Shown here: positions 7,933 to 16,336 of the stretch, one piece after another
Numbering within the stretch: the stretch's first letter is position 1
Layout of the letters: every line of letters begins with the position of its first letter
Assembly: GCA_016788705.1 (NCBI GenBank)
Contig: JAEUSQ010000063.1
Span: 1 to 64,000 of the forward strand
Length of the DNA stretch: 64,000 nt
From: Bacteroidetes Order II. bacterium
GTDB lineage: Bacteria; Bacteroidota; Rhodothermia; Rhodothermales; UBA2364
Reading direction: 5' to 3'
Program-made: the position numbers and the translations under genes
Notes under the pieces: generated by a model
Told to the model about the DNA's origin: nothing
The model's input: the letters and a program-made list of their open reading frames with translations, nothing else
Database searches by the model: none

Positions 7933-9933
7933 ATGTCGTCTGTTATGGATAAACAGCAAATTTTTCAAGAACCTGCTGCCCGCTATCCGGCTGCATTGCC
8001 GCTTAAAACCCTGCTGAACGGCAAATATACCGTGGGTTTGGTCTTGGGGGTTGGTGGTTTTAGTATCACCTATTTGGCTTGGGACGAGGTTTTGCACATC
8101 CCTGTGGCCATTAAAGAGTTTCTACCAGCGGGCATGACCGTTCGCGATGCGGATCAACTAACCCTTCATCCAAACCGACCGGAAGAATTCCAGTTTGGCT
8201 TAGACCGCTTCCTCAACGAAGCCCGAACCTTGGCACAATTAACGCATTATAATATTGTTCGGGTTCGCGATTTTTTTGAATCAAACGGTACGGCTTATTT
8301 CATCATGGACTACTATGAAGGGCAAACCCTTGAAGAGTTTATGGTGGCGCGTGGCGGGCGGCTGCCCGAAGAATTGGTAGCCAATCTATTTATTCCACTT
8401 TTGGATGGCCTTCGCGAGGCACATCGGAAAGGCATCCTACATCGAGACATTAAACCGGCCAATATTTATCTGGCCAAATTGGATACGGGCAACGTTAGGC
8501 CCATCCTCTTAGACTTCGGGGCGGCCCGATTTGCCATTGGGGAGCGGAGCAAGAATATTTCGATGATTGTTACGCCCGGTTATGCCCCCTACGAGCAATA
8601 CCAAAGCAAAGGAAATTTGGGACCATGGACAGATGTGTATGGGGCTGCCGCAACCATGTATCATGCCACAACAGGCATACAGCCTCCGCCAGCCACCGAT
8701 CGGATGTTGCGCGACGAGTTGCAACTACCCGAACGTATGGGACTTACGGCCCGTTTTTCTAACATTCTATCAAAAGGTCTGTCCATCCATCCACAAGAGC
8801 GTTTTCCGGATGCAGCCGTGTTTCAGGATGCGTTATTGGGAGAGCCTATCATGCTCACAGGGCAGGCCAGTCTTGTTGGGATGCAGAATCCCCCACAACC
8901 CATTACCCCTGCTGCTTTTCCGGGCATGGATGATCCTAACGCCACAAGAAGGGTTTCCACTCCCGCTACACAGTCCATTGGTGCTACCCGTCCGGTGGCA
9001 GCGGCTCCAGTGGGTGCTACCCGCCCCGTACGTCCGGCAGAGTCAGCCACAGTACCCAATCGAGTGTTGCAGGCGGAGCCAGAGCCAAAAGGATTCCGGT
9101 GGTGGATTCCTGTCCTCATGTTTTTGGTTTTTGGTGGCATGGCCTATGTTGCTTATGAATACGTTCTCCCCAACATTGTGGCTACCCCCGAAAAACTTTA
9201 TGAGGAATACAAAAAAGACGGTGATACCTTTTTGGCGAACAAGGACTATACCAATGCACTCAGAAGTTTTGAAGCAGCACTGGAAAAACAAGATACACCC
9301 TATGTTCGCGATCGCATCAAGATGCTAAGTACCTATCAAACAGCCTTGAGTGAGGGGGATGCGCAAAGCGGTGAATCTTGGTTCGCCAAAGCCATCGAGT
9401 CCTATGAAAAAGCACAGCAAACCATTCCCGACTCGCCCGAGGTGGCCCAACGGCTACAAAAGGCCCGTCAAGGGCTTAATGTCATGACACAACGAGCCCG
9501 CACCTTTGCCGAGCAATACCTGAATGTGCTGAATGGCGGAGATTCGTCTGAAATCTATAATTTATACGATGATACCGTGGATTATTTGGGGCGTGGAACT
9601 CTTAAACGCGAAGACATCAAAACCGCTTTGGCTGAAGATATGAACCAATATACCAATGCGTCTTATGAAATTGTCTCTCCCATAGAGGTAGAAGCCTCCA
9701 CCGGACTCAACCGCTACAAAGTCTTGTTTGATCTGGCCTTTTCGGGGGATAATGTAACCGATGGGGTCCGTCGTAGTTTTCGGCAAAAGAAACGTTTTAC
9801 CCTCAACTGGCGTGGAGATCGCTTTGTTGTAACCTACGAACGTGGAAGTATGTTGGAGCAACAAGAAGATTCATTGTCAGATGAGGAAACTCCTCCAGAA
9901 AACAACGCACCCGGTAAAATTTTCGATTTCTAA
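7933..9933 (+). CDS. Membrane Ser/Thr protein kinase with C-terminal TPR and NTF2-like domains
   Basis: The 666-residue protein has a Hanks-type kinase domain at about residues 30-300: glycine-rich loop LGVGGFSITYLAW, lysine K61 in VAIKEF, HRDIKPAN with D172, DFGAARF with D194, and GYAPYEQY. A proline/threonine-rich linker carries two GATRPV repeats. One transmembrane helix (about 389-410) precedes a TPR-like helical region (420-515) and an NTF2/SnoaL-like domain (about 520-640) ending in acidic residues. The kinase should be cytosolic and the C-terminal part extracytoplasmic, acting as a possible sensor. All catalytic residues look present. The ATG follows a 298-base upstream gap and no other start competes. 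Confidence 0.9.
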   Translation: MSSVMDKQQIFQEPAARYPAALPLKTLLNGKYTVGLVLGVGGFSITYLAWDEVLHIPVAIKEFLPAGMTVRDADQLTLHPNRPEEFQFGLDRFLNEARTLAQLTHYNIVRVRDFFESNGTAYFIMDYYEGQTLEEFMVARGGRLPEELVANLFIPLLDGLREAHRKGILHRDIKPANIYLAKLDTGNVRPILLDFGAARFAIGERSKNISMIVTPGYAPYEQYQSKGNLGPWTDVYGAAATMYHATTGIQPPPATDRMLRDELQLPERMGLTARFSNILSKGLSIHPQERFPDAAVFQDALLGEPIMLTGQASLVGMQNPPQPITPAAFPGMDDPNATRRVSTPATQSIGATRPVAAAPVGATRPVRPAESATVPNRVLQAEPEPKGFRWWIPVLMFLVFGGMAYVAYEYVLPNIVATPEKLYEEYKKDGDTFLANKDYTNALRSFEAALEKQDTPYVRDRIKMLSTYQTALSEGDAQSGESWFAKAIESYEKAQQTIPDSPEVAQRLQKARQGLNVMTQRARTFAEQYLNVLNGGDSSEIYNLYDDTVDYLGRGTLKREDIKTALAEDMNQYTNASYEIVSPIEVEASTGLNRYKVLFDLAFSGDNVTDGVRRSFRQKKRFTLNWRGDRFVVTYERGSMLEQQEDSLSDEETPPENNAPGKIFDF

Positions 9934-10304
9934 AATTAGGCGCCCAAAGGCTAAGCCAGATTTTCTGTTACAGAGTGGAACCAATGCCGGGCTTGTATGG
10001 TAAAAAACGTCCCCTAAAGGGATAACCAATTTTTCCAACTCATTGCTTGCACGGCTTCCCTCGTCATCCCAATGGCGGGGGAAAGTCGTTTATAGAGCAG
10101 GGCACTTCAACCTTTCGTGATCTTTGATCCTCAAAAATGCCCATCCATCTACACAAAATCCCCATTCATCTAAAACGATTTTGGTACGAAATTGGAAATG
10201 TAGTATTTTCGTGACACCTCATCTGCTCACAAACCTGATAATACTCATTGGTATGCAGCACAAAGGAGATACTGGGCGATTTATCGCCTGTTTAAGACCG
10301 TAGA
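9934..10304. other. Intergenic region without a recognised gene
   Basis: These 371 bases follow the kinase gene and precede the small ORF at 10305. I see no good ORF, no tRNA-like fold and no strong terminator for the kinase gene. It may hold the promoter of the small ORF. Confidence 0.5.
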
Positions 10305-10493
10305 ATGATCATGACAGCCCTTGAAAAATACCCCTGTTTGCAGGAAAGCGAATTTTTAATATCCCTGATCAGCCAGTCAGTTTACACCAACATGGCCTTG
10401 GAAACGCAAGACGTCCCCCGTTCTCAAATCATCCCTATGGTCTCCTCTTTGGTAGAATCCGCACTCAAGGAGATAGAGGTCTTCGCGGATTAA
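10305..10493 (+). CDS. Possible small protein overlapping the Fic gene tail-to-tail
   Basis: This is a 62-residue ORF with an ATG start and two long amphipathic helix-like stretches (SEFLISLISQSVYTNMAL, SQIIPMVSSLVESALKEIEV). Its last 117 bases are antisense to the 3' end of the fic gene, so either this ORF or the last 38 fic codons may be non-coding. The Fic core domain would already be complete before the overlap. The segment SSLVES is close to, but not the same as, the inhibitory motif (S/T)xxxE(G/N) of Fic antitoxins, so an antitoxin role is only speculation. It has no recognised family and could be a chance ORF. Confidence 0.35.
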   Translation: MIMTALEKYPCLQESEFLISLISQSVYTNMALETQDVPRSQIIPMVSSLVESALKEIEVFAD

Positions 10494-11048
10494 GTGCTTA
10501 AGTGGCTCCGTATCCCCTTCATCGGCTGCACGCATGGCCGCAATATACAATGGTCGGTTAGTGCCTCGGCGATGACCCAATAAAACAGGTGCATACCCTT
10601 TTTTGAGGGCCACTAAATTGGTGATAAGCCGCGACATTCTTCCATTACCATTCATAAAGGGATGGATATAGATAAATTGATAATGGGCATAGGCGAGTGT
10701 TTCCACCAAATCGGCCTCCGTTCGGATGATGCCAATCTTAAAGTTCAGATTGTCTAAAAACTGATACAAAAGATGAAGGACATTTTTGGAGGCGGGAGGC
10801 GTAATATTCCCGAAAACCACTTGCACTTTTCGCCACTGACCAGCCCACTCGTAGAGGTGACCAAAGGCCATCTTGTGCAGTTTTAAGAGCAGCGAGATAT
10901 TGATTTGTTCGTCCAGATCGTGTGCGGTAAACAGATAAACTTCTGCTTTTGCAATCCCCTTCGCTTCTTCAGCATTGATAGCCGTTAGATCTGTAATGCC
11001 CAACAGGTTGTGATCTGGCCCTGATCGGTAGATTGTTTCATCTTCCAT
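10377..11048 (-). CDS. Fic/DOC family protein
   Basis: The 223-residue protein has a Fic domain with the active-site loop HPFMNGNGRMSR at residues 129-140, preceded by YEWAGQWRKVQVVFGN and followed by a helix typical of the fold. Fic enzymes usually transfer AMP or another phosphate-containing group to a target protein hydroxyl through the loop histidine (H129). The metal-binding acidic residue of the consensus HxFx(D/E)GNGR is asparagine (N133) here. That variant is seen in other Fic groups but may alter activity. No clear inhibitory motif was found within the protein. The C-terminal 35 residues are atypical and overlap an opposing ORF. The start ATG is clear. Confidence 0.85.
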   Translation of the reverse strand: MEDETIYRSGPDHNLLGITDLTAINAEEAKGIAKAEVYLFTAHDLDEQINISLLLKLHKMAFGHLYEWAGQWRKVQVVFGNITPPASKNVLHLLYQFLDNLNFKIGIIRTEADLVETLAYAHYQFIYIHPFMNGNGRMSRLITNLVALKKGYAPVLLGHRRGTNRPLYIAAMRAADEGDTEPLKHLIREDLYLLECGFYQRGDHRDDLRTGDVLRFQGHVGVN

Positions 11049-11236
11049 AGGCGGTTGCGTTTGGGTGAACCATAATATACGATTCCATTTTTCAGAAAAA
11101 CCCTTTCAAGTATAAAAAAAGATACAAGGAACGGTTTTTTTAACCATTTTTGGGATGGATCTTTTGTATGTTATATCGCACTCAGGTACACCTGTTCTAA
11201 ATATCTTATTTACTCGATTCCCGAAACACCAACTTC

Positions 11237-12253
11237 ATGCGCTACGGAAAAATTATAGGCTGGGGCAAATATGTGCCGGAAAAAGTAATGAACAATGCAG
11301 ATTTTGCTACATTTATAGACACCAGCGACGAGTGGATTGTCCAACGGACGGGGATTCGTAGGCGCCATGTGGCTGCAGAAACCGACCAGTGCTCTACGAT
11401 GGCCACCGAAGCCGGAAAGCGTGCATTGGCGCAAGCAGGACTGGCCCCTAGCGATTTAGACCTGATTATTGTGGCGACTTCTTCGCCGGATTACCTGACG
11501 CCGCCCGTTTCCAGCCAGGTTCAGGCCCAACTCGGAGCACATCATGTGGGGGCCTTTACCATGTCGGTTGCGTGTCCGGGCTTTGTGTATTCGCTCATCA
11601 CTGCAAATCAGTTTATTGCTTCTGGCGCCCTGCGCAATATCTTGGTAATTGGCGTGGAACTGATCACCCGAATGTTGGACTGGGAAGACCGGAATACAGC
11701 GGTTTTGTTTGGCGATGGAGCCGGTGCAGTGGTTCTGCAAGCTACCGACGAGGTATGTGGTGTGCGTTCTTTTGTGATGGGATCTGATGGTGAAGGGTAT
11801 GAACACATTATCCACCCTTCAGGCGGAACCGCTTGTCCGCCTACGGCTGAACGGTTGGCCAACCGTGAGGGGTATATCAAAATGAATGGTAGAGAGGTGT
11901 TCAAGTTTGCCAGTCGGAAAATGCCCGAAGCCGTTACAGAAGCGGTTCATAAAGCAGGACTAAACTTAAACGATTTGGACCTTTTAATTCCACATCAAGC
12001 AAATGCACGTATCATTGAGGCCGCCGCTCATATGGCAAATCTGCCTCCGGAAAAGGTATTCATGAATGTACACGAATACGGCAACACTTCTGCTGCCTCT
12101 GTTCCCATTGCTTTTTGCGAAGCCATCGAGGCCGGAAGAGTACACCGAGGGGATGTCTTATGTATGGTGGCTTTCGGTGCAGGACTCACATGGGCTTCGG
12201 CAGTGGTACAAATGGGGAAAGACGTGCCCGGACTTCCAGAACGCGACGCCTGA
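11237..12253 (+). CDS. fabH: Beta-ketoacyl-ACP synthase III
   Basis: FabH condenses acetyl-CoA (or branched acyl-CoA) with malonyl-ACP to start fatty acid synthesis in the cytosol. The 338-residue length is normal and the catalytic triad is visible: C113 in SVACPGF, H253 in IPHQAN and N283 in YGNTSAASVP. The N-terminal signature TSDEWIVQRTGIRRR is present, and a glycine-rich FGDGAGAVVL lies at about 158-167. The gene stands alone, about 190 bases from the divergent fic gene. fabD lies 21 kb away, so the fatty acid genes are dispersed. Confidence 0.93.
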   Translation: MRYGKIIGWGKYVPEKVMNNADFATFIDTSDEWIVQRTGIRRRHVAAETDQCSTMATEAGKRALAQAGLAPSDLDLIIVATSSPDYLTPPVSSQVQAQLGAHHVGAFTMSVACPGFVYSLITANQFIASGALRNILVIGVELITRMLDWEDRNTAVLFGDGAGAVVLQATDEVCGVRSFVMGSDGEGYEHIIHPSGGTACPPTAERLANREGYIKMNGREVFKFASRKMPEAVTEAVHKAGLNLNDLDLLIPHQANARIIEAAAHMANLPPEKVFMNVHEYGNTSAASVPIAFCEAIEAGRVHRGDVLCMVAFGAGLTWASAVVQMGKDVPGLPERDA

Positions 12254-12430
12254 AACCCACAGGAGATACCATAAAGTTGCTCTAAAAGGGCAGGTTGAGT
12301 GGGATAAAATCATCGCTAAGGTGCCAAACTACACCACAAAGCTTTATTCGCTTACATCTATACTTTTTGTCTTATGATCTGCTTTGAAGATCCGAATGCG
12401 TTATCTTGGCTATACAGCAATCTGCTACTC

Positions 12431-12447
12431 CCGACAATTGTTGTCGG
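12431..12447 (+). promoter_or_regulatory. Palindromic site upstream of the RelE-like gene
   Basis: CCGACAA-TTG-TTGTCGG is a perfect seven-base inverted repeat with a three-base spacer, 48 bases before the ATG of the small gene at 12495. An operator bound by a dimeric regulator, or autoregulation, is one reading. A small hairpin ending the fabH transcript is another, since A-rich rather than T-rich sequence follows. Confidence 0.4.
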
Positions 12448-12494
12448 AGAATAAAAAAATCACCTTCACGCGCATCACTTAATTACCAATCATC

Positions 12495-12755
12495 ATGAAC
12501 TGGAGCCTCGACAAAACAGGCGCAAGATTCGATGTTGTCTTGCATGCCACTGAACAAATGAAGTTCGACAATTTTCAAAACGCCGTAAACTGGGGAAGCC
12601 ATCCTAAAGATGCCGCTACCGGATTTGATTACGACTTTAAATGTCTTTACGACGATGTGTATCAAATTCGTCTGAGCCAGAAAAACCGCGCCACTTTCCG
12701 AGTGGACGAAAAACGGAAGCTATGCGTTATCCTACAAGTGGGTGGCCATACCTAA
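12495..12755 (+). CDS. Small protein, possibly RelE/ParE-like
   Basis: This 86-residue ORF has a clear ATG, a palindrome upstream and a strong terminator just downstream, which supports a real monocistronic gene. The C-terminal third reads VYQIRLSQKNRATFRV, then LCVILQVGGHT. The same order of strands (YQIRL, RATFRV, VILQVGGH) appears in RelE/ParE-fold ribonuclease toxins. The N-terminal half (WSLDKTGARFDVVLHATEQ) does not show the usual helices, so the fold assignment is weak. No antitoxin gene lies next to it. Confidence 0.55.
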   Translation: MNWSLDKTGARFDVVLHATEQMKFDNFQNAVNWGSHPKDAATGFDYDFKCLYDDVYQIRLSQKNRATFRVDEKRKLCVILQVGGHT

Positions 12756-12772
12756 GGATTGAAATGCGTTTT

Positions 12773-12809
12773 ACTCCCACCTCACACGTTGTAGGGTGGG
12801 AGTTTTTTC
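12773..12809 (+). terminator. Strong rho-independent terminator
   Basis: ACTCCCACC at 12773-12781 pairs perfectly with GGTGGGAGT at 12795-12803, a GC-rich nine-base stem with a 13-base loop, followed by TTTTTT counting the stem's last T. It ends the transcript of the small gene at 12495, 17 bases after its stop. Confidence 0.9.
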
Positions 12810-12979
12810 TGGCCAAAAATACCCGTTGCTTGCGCCTAATCAATAGAGTTGGGCCAAGAAAGGCGTGCCGAACCTCCTTTTGTCCTTTTGGATACGCATC
12901 TGAATGCCTTATTTTCTTATTCACACCAGTGTAAGATGTGCCGTTGCTGGCGTTGCCAGAAAATCAATCCAAATAAACC

Positions 12980-13999
12980 ATGATTTCCTTTCAATACGAG
13001 CCATTAGTGCTCCAATTCCGTCATCCCTTCGGTATTTCGCGTTGGACACGTACCGAGACCACCAGTATCATTGTACGCATCCTACACGACGGTATCGAGG
13101 GCATCGGCGAAGGATCGCCCAATGCACGCTATAGCGAAACATACAACTCGGCCAGTCACTTCCTTAGTCGCTTAGACCTTTCTGGCTTTGCTTCCCCTGC
13201 CGAGATTCCTGCCATCATGGCCTATGTAGATGCCTTGGCGCCGGGAGAATGGTCGGCAAAAGCAGCGTTAGACGCCGCTTTACATGACTGGTGGGCCAAA
13301 TCAATGGGCCTTCCGCTCTATAAAGCATGGGGTATTGCCGAACAAAACCGATTGATAACCTCGTTTACCATTGGAATAGACACGACCGAGGTAATGGTCC
13401 GTAAAACGCAGGAGGCCGCTCCATATGGCATTCTTAAAGTGAAGGTAGGAACCGATCGGGACCAAGAAACCATTGCCGCAATCCGTAGTGTGACGGATAA
13501 ACCCATACGTGTAGATGCGAACGAGGGTTGGAAAACCAAAGAGGAAGCCTTGGAACGAATCGAATGGCTGGCTTCGGAAGGGGTTGAATTTGTTGAACAA
13601 CCCATGCCAGCAGCCCAATTGGCGGAGATGTCTTGGTTGAAGGCACGGTCGCCATTGCCTCTGATTGCCGATGAAAATTGTGGTCGATTGCACGATGTGG
13701 ATGCCCTGCAAGATGCTTTTCATGGGATGAATATCAAAATAGATAAATCCGGCGGATTGCTTGAGGGGCGAAAAATGGCCTTGCGTGCACGAGAATTGGG
13801 ACTTTCGGTGATGATCGGTTGTATGTCTTCGGCATCGGTGGCCATCTCTGCTGCGGCACATTTAGCACTCATGGCCGATTATGCCGACTTAGACGGACAT
13901 CTTTTGGTAGGCAACGATCCCTACGAAGGCATTCAGGTGGAAGAAGGGCGTTTGGTGCTGCCAGATTGGCCCGGTCTTGGGGTGCGGCTTCGTGTCTGA
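12980..13999 (+). CDS. Dipeptide epimerase (enolase superfamily, L-Ala-D/L-Glu epimerase type)
   Basis: This 339-residue enzyme belongs to the muconate-lactonizing subgroup of the enolase superfamily. The acid/base lysine motif is LKVKVG, and the metal ligands are in VDANEGW, FVEQPM and ADENCG. The second catalytic lysine is in IKIDKSGGLLEG. The C-terminal IGCMSSASVAI and GHLLVGND patterns fit dipeptide epimerases, which act on L-Ala-D/L-Glu from peptidoglycan recycling. The exact substrate is not certain because related members act on other dipeptides. It converges on the glycosyltransferase gene, 22 bases away. Confidence 0.85.
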   Translation: MISFQYEPLVLQFRHPFGISRWTRTETTSIIVRILHDGIEGIGEGSPNARYSETYNSASHFLSRLDLSGFASPAEIPAIMAYVDALAPGEWSAKAALDAALHDWWAKSMGLPLYKAWGIAEQNRLITSFTIGIDTTEVMVRKTQEAAPYGILKVKVGTDRDQETIAAIRSVTDKPIRVDANEGWKTKEEALERIEWLASEGVEFVEQPMPAAQLAEMSWLKARSPLPLIADENCGRLHDVDALQDAFHGMNIKIDKSGGLLEGRKMALRARELGLSVMIGCMSSASVAISAAAHLALMADYADLDGHLLVGNDPYEGIQVEEGRLVLPDWPGLGVRLRV

Positions 14000-14021
14000 A
14001 TATTGGTGTTGCCACGCTCAA

Positions 14022-14759
14022 TCAGAGCTTACCAATCATGGCCCTGATGCGCAATTCCCAAACCTTCAGGGCGGCTTCACGCATGATGGCCTTGCTCATT
14101 TTTGAAAGACCCTCGCTCCGTTCCGTGAATATAACGGGAACCTCTTTGATGCGGTATCCAGCCTTCCACGTACGGTAGTGCATCTCGATTTGGAACGAGT
14201 AACCATTAGACTTTACCCGTTCCAAGTTAATATTTTCCAAAACTTTACGTGAAAAACACTTAAAACCAGCCGTGGCATCTTTGATGGGCATACGTGTGAT
14301 GATGCGCGTGTAAATACTGGCTCCATACGATATAATGAGACGAATCAGGGGCCAGTTGATAATCCGAATACCACCAATGTACCGCGAGCCTATGGCAAGA
14401 TCACATTGATCCGTCCAGACAGCCTCCACCAAACGCGACAAATCTGATGGATTGTGGGAAAAATCGGCATCCATCTCACAGATACAATCGAATTGGCGTT
14501 CCAAAGCAAACTGGAACCCCGCACGATATGCCGTTCCGAGACCTTGTTTTCCTGTGCGTTCTAACAAAAAAATACGTTCCGAATACTCTTTTTGGAGCGC
14601 CTTAACCAGATCAGCCGTCCCGTCGGGGGATCCATCATCTACCACCAAAACGAAAAAGCCCTCAGGTAGGTGCAAAACCTGAAGCAAAAGGGCCTCTATA
14701 TTGCGGGCTTCATTATAGGTTGGAATGATTACTAAAGGCTGCAAGGCGGAAGCAGGCAT
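14022..14759 (-). CDS. Polyprenol-phosphate glycosyltransferase, GT2 (DPM1-like)
   Basis: This 245-residue GT-A fold enzyme resembles dolichol/polyprenol monophosphomannose synthases. It has VIIPTYNEARNIE, VVDDGSPDGTADLV, QGLGTAYRAGF, the metal-binding EMDADFSH (DxD), and IGSRYIGG near the middle. SNGYSFQIEMHYR is in the C-terminal half. The single-domain length lacks the extra transmembrane region of larger versions. It should transfer a sugar (mannose or similar) from a nucleotide donor to a lipid carrier at the inner membrane face. The start ATG is unambiguous. Confidence 0.88.
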   Translation of the reverse strand: MPASALQPLVIIPTYNEARNIEALLLQVLHLPEGFFVLVVDDGSPDGTADLVKALQKEYSERIFLLERTGKQGLGTAYRAGFQFALERQFDCICEMDADFSHNPSDLSRLVEAVWTDQCDLAIGSRYIGGIRIINWPLIRLIISYGASIYTRIITRMPIKDATAGFKCFSRKVLENINLERVKSNGYSFQIEMHYRTWKAGYRIKEVPVIFTERSEGLSKMSKAIMREAALKVWELRIRAMIGKL

Positions 14760-15009
14760 GAATTAACAGGGCCAATAAAAATACGTTCAAAAATATATTT
14801 TTTCAAAATAATTCAGTGTTCAAAGATGAATTCGGTTTATCATGCTGGAACTGCGGTCCGTTAGCCAAGGACAGAATAAGGCCTTACAGCATTAGCTTGC
14901 CTAATCTTATAATAAATATCTAAAAATGTTCAATAATATTATACCAATATATATAATATTGTGTTTTAGCACCCGTCAAAAGGTATGTTGGTGGCTTTGG
15001 TCACCATTA
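14760..15009. other. AT-rich intergenic region
   Basis: About 250 AT-rich bases lie upstream of the glycosyltransferase gene (read leftward), between it and the terminator at 15010. They contain an imperfect AT dyad near 14930-14962 (CAATAATATTATA ... TATATAATATTG). No ORF is convincing. The region probably holds the glycosyltransferase promoter. Confidence 0.45.
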
Positions 15010-15044
15010 AAAAAAGCCAATGTCTTAAAAACATTGGCTTTTTT
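15010..15044 (-). terminator. Terminator of the sigma-factor operon
   Basis: AAAAAAGCCAATGT at 15010-15023 pairs perfectly with ACATTGGCTTTTTT at 15031-15044, with loop CTTAAAA. Read leftward it follows the stop of the gene at 15071 by 26 bases and ends in a run of seven T. It should terminate the minus-strand operon that starts at the sigma factor. Confidence 0.9.
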
Positions 15045-15070
15045 CCTTTTTATCCCATTATAGGCAAGAA

Positions 15071-16213
15071 TCACCACGAAAGTGGATCGTTGCCGCGCAG
15101 TAATTCCTGCTTACGGCGTTCAATCATTTCCCGTTTGGCGCGTTCGCGGGTACGGAGTTGATCCCGTTGTGCATTTAATTCTTCTTCGAGGCGAGCCACT
15201 TTTTTGCGACGTGCTTCGATTTTTTTGTCGAAGATTTCGTTCAGTTTGGCCTCCAGTTCACGCTCTAAGCCAGCCTTTTCGCTGTTTTTTGCATTTTTGA
15301 TTTGACGCGACAAATCGCGGGCTTCACGCTCCATACGGGCTAGTTCGGCAAATTCGCTTCCTCTCAACTCCTCGATGTTTACCCGTACATCTTCCATCAC
15401 ATCGCCAAGTGGACTTTCGCGTAGGAAAAGTTCGCTTTTGGGCATGGCCATTCTGAATTGACGGAAGGGTTCACTACTGTCCCAACGGAACGTCCGGAAA
15501 CGTGGCATTTCCTCTATTTCTTCTTCCTTGCCGTCGGCAGATTTACGTTTCCAACGATATACATGGTTACCAGCTTCATCTTCTTCTGGCATTACAAAAA
15601 CCCTACCTTGTCCATCGGCATCAATGGTCACTTCCACCTCATTTTCTTCCGTTGTCTTGGCACCTTCTTTGGGGCGCGCTGTAACGGTTACGCGACGCTC
15701 CGTTAACCCATCGGTGGTTGTGTCTTCCACTTTAAACTGGCTGTAGAGTTCTTTGTCTTCGGCGCTTGCTTCTTCAATGGGTTTACCATTCAACATGATT
15801 TGGCCGTCCTTATCAATAATCTCGATAACGCGCTCTTCACCATTTTGCATGGTTCGGATAACGCTTCGCGACTCCCTCCGTTCTTTTGGCAAGGCGCTGT
15901 TTTTAGGATGTGCTGTTACGGTAACACGACGTTCGGTTGTGTCATCTCCGGTTGCATCCTGAACCTTATACTCGTTGTACAATTCTTTGTCCTCGGCACT
16001 GGCTTCCTCAAGGGGCTTGCCATTGAGCCAAACCTTGCCCTCTTTTACCACAACCTCAACTTTTCGCTCTTCACCATTTTCCACAATGCGGATAACACTT
16101 TTGGATTCTTTACGTTCTTTGGGTGCAGGTTTTTGCGCAGTAACGGGTAAGGCCAAGAAGCCGCTGGCAATCAGCGCAACGCCTAAGAAACGTTTAAGGA
16201 ATGGGTTAGACAT
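15071..16213 (-). CDS. Secreted repeat and coiled-coil protein of the sigma-factor operon
   Basis: The protein has 380 residues. A signal peptide (MSNPFLKRFLGVALIASGF, cleavage after VTAQ) is followed by two tandem repeats of about 75 residues (31-105 and 109-183). Both contain KER.ES.SVIR, NGEER, a G...LNGKP.EEASAEDKELY core and end in TERRVTVTA. An acidic segment follows, then a C-terminal charged coiled coil (about 270-370) rich in Glu, Arg and Lys. No family is recognised. It should be periplasmic or surface-associated. The repeats differ at many positions, so the duplication is not recent. It is last in the operon with the sigma and anti-sigma genes. Confidence 0.85.
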   Translation of the reverse strand: MSNPFLKRFLGVALIASGFLALPVTAQKPAPKERKESKSVIRIVENGEERKVEVVVKEGKVWLNGKPLEEASAEDKELYNEYKVQDATGDDTTERRVTVTAHPKNSALPKERRESRSVIRTMQNGEERVIEIIDKDGQIMLNGKPIEEASAEDKELYSQFKVEDTTTDGLTERRVTVTARPKEGAKTTEENEVEVTIDADGQGRVFVMPEEDEAGNHVYRWKRKSADGKEEEIEEMPRFRTFRWDSSEPFRQFRMAMPKSELFLRESPLGDVMEDVRVNIEELRGSEFAELARMEREARDLSRQIKNAKNSEKAGLERELEAKLNEIFDKKIEARRKKVARLEEELNAQRDQLRTRERAKREMIERRKQELLRGNDPLSW

Positions 16214-16336
16214 GGGGTTTATACCTCCTGTTTTTTTGGTGTAAAATTGGGTGGATATAACGGGTGTAACACATTCTCCGTGGCCATAAAGTACCTCGGT
16301 GAACGCGGAAAAGGGTGGTAAAACGTGAATTAGGGC

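Noticed and set aside
8980-9045. Short repeat GGTGCTACCCG in the kinase linker
   Set aside because: It encodes the two GATRPV units of the linker and is explained by the protein, not by a DNA element.
8567-9328. 253-codon frame inside the kinase gene in another frame
   Set aside because: It follows the kinase codon pattern and is rich in Pro, Cys and Trp; the kinase frame has all catalytic motifs.
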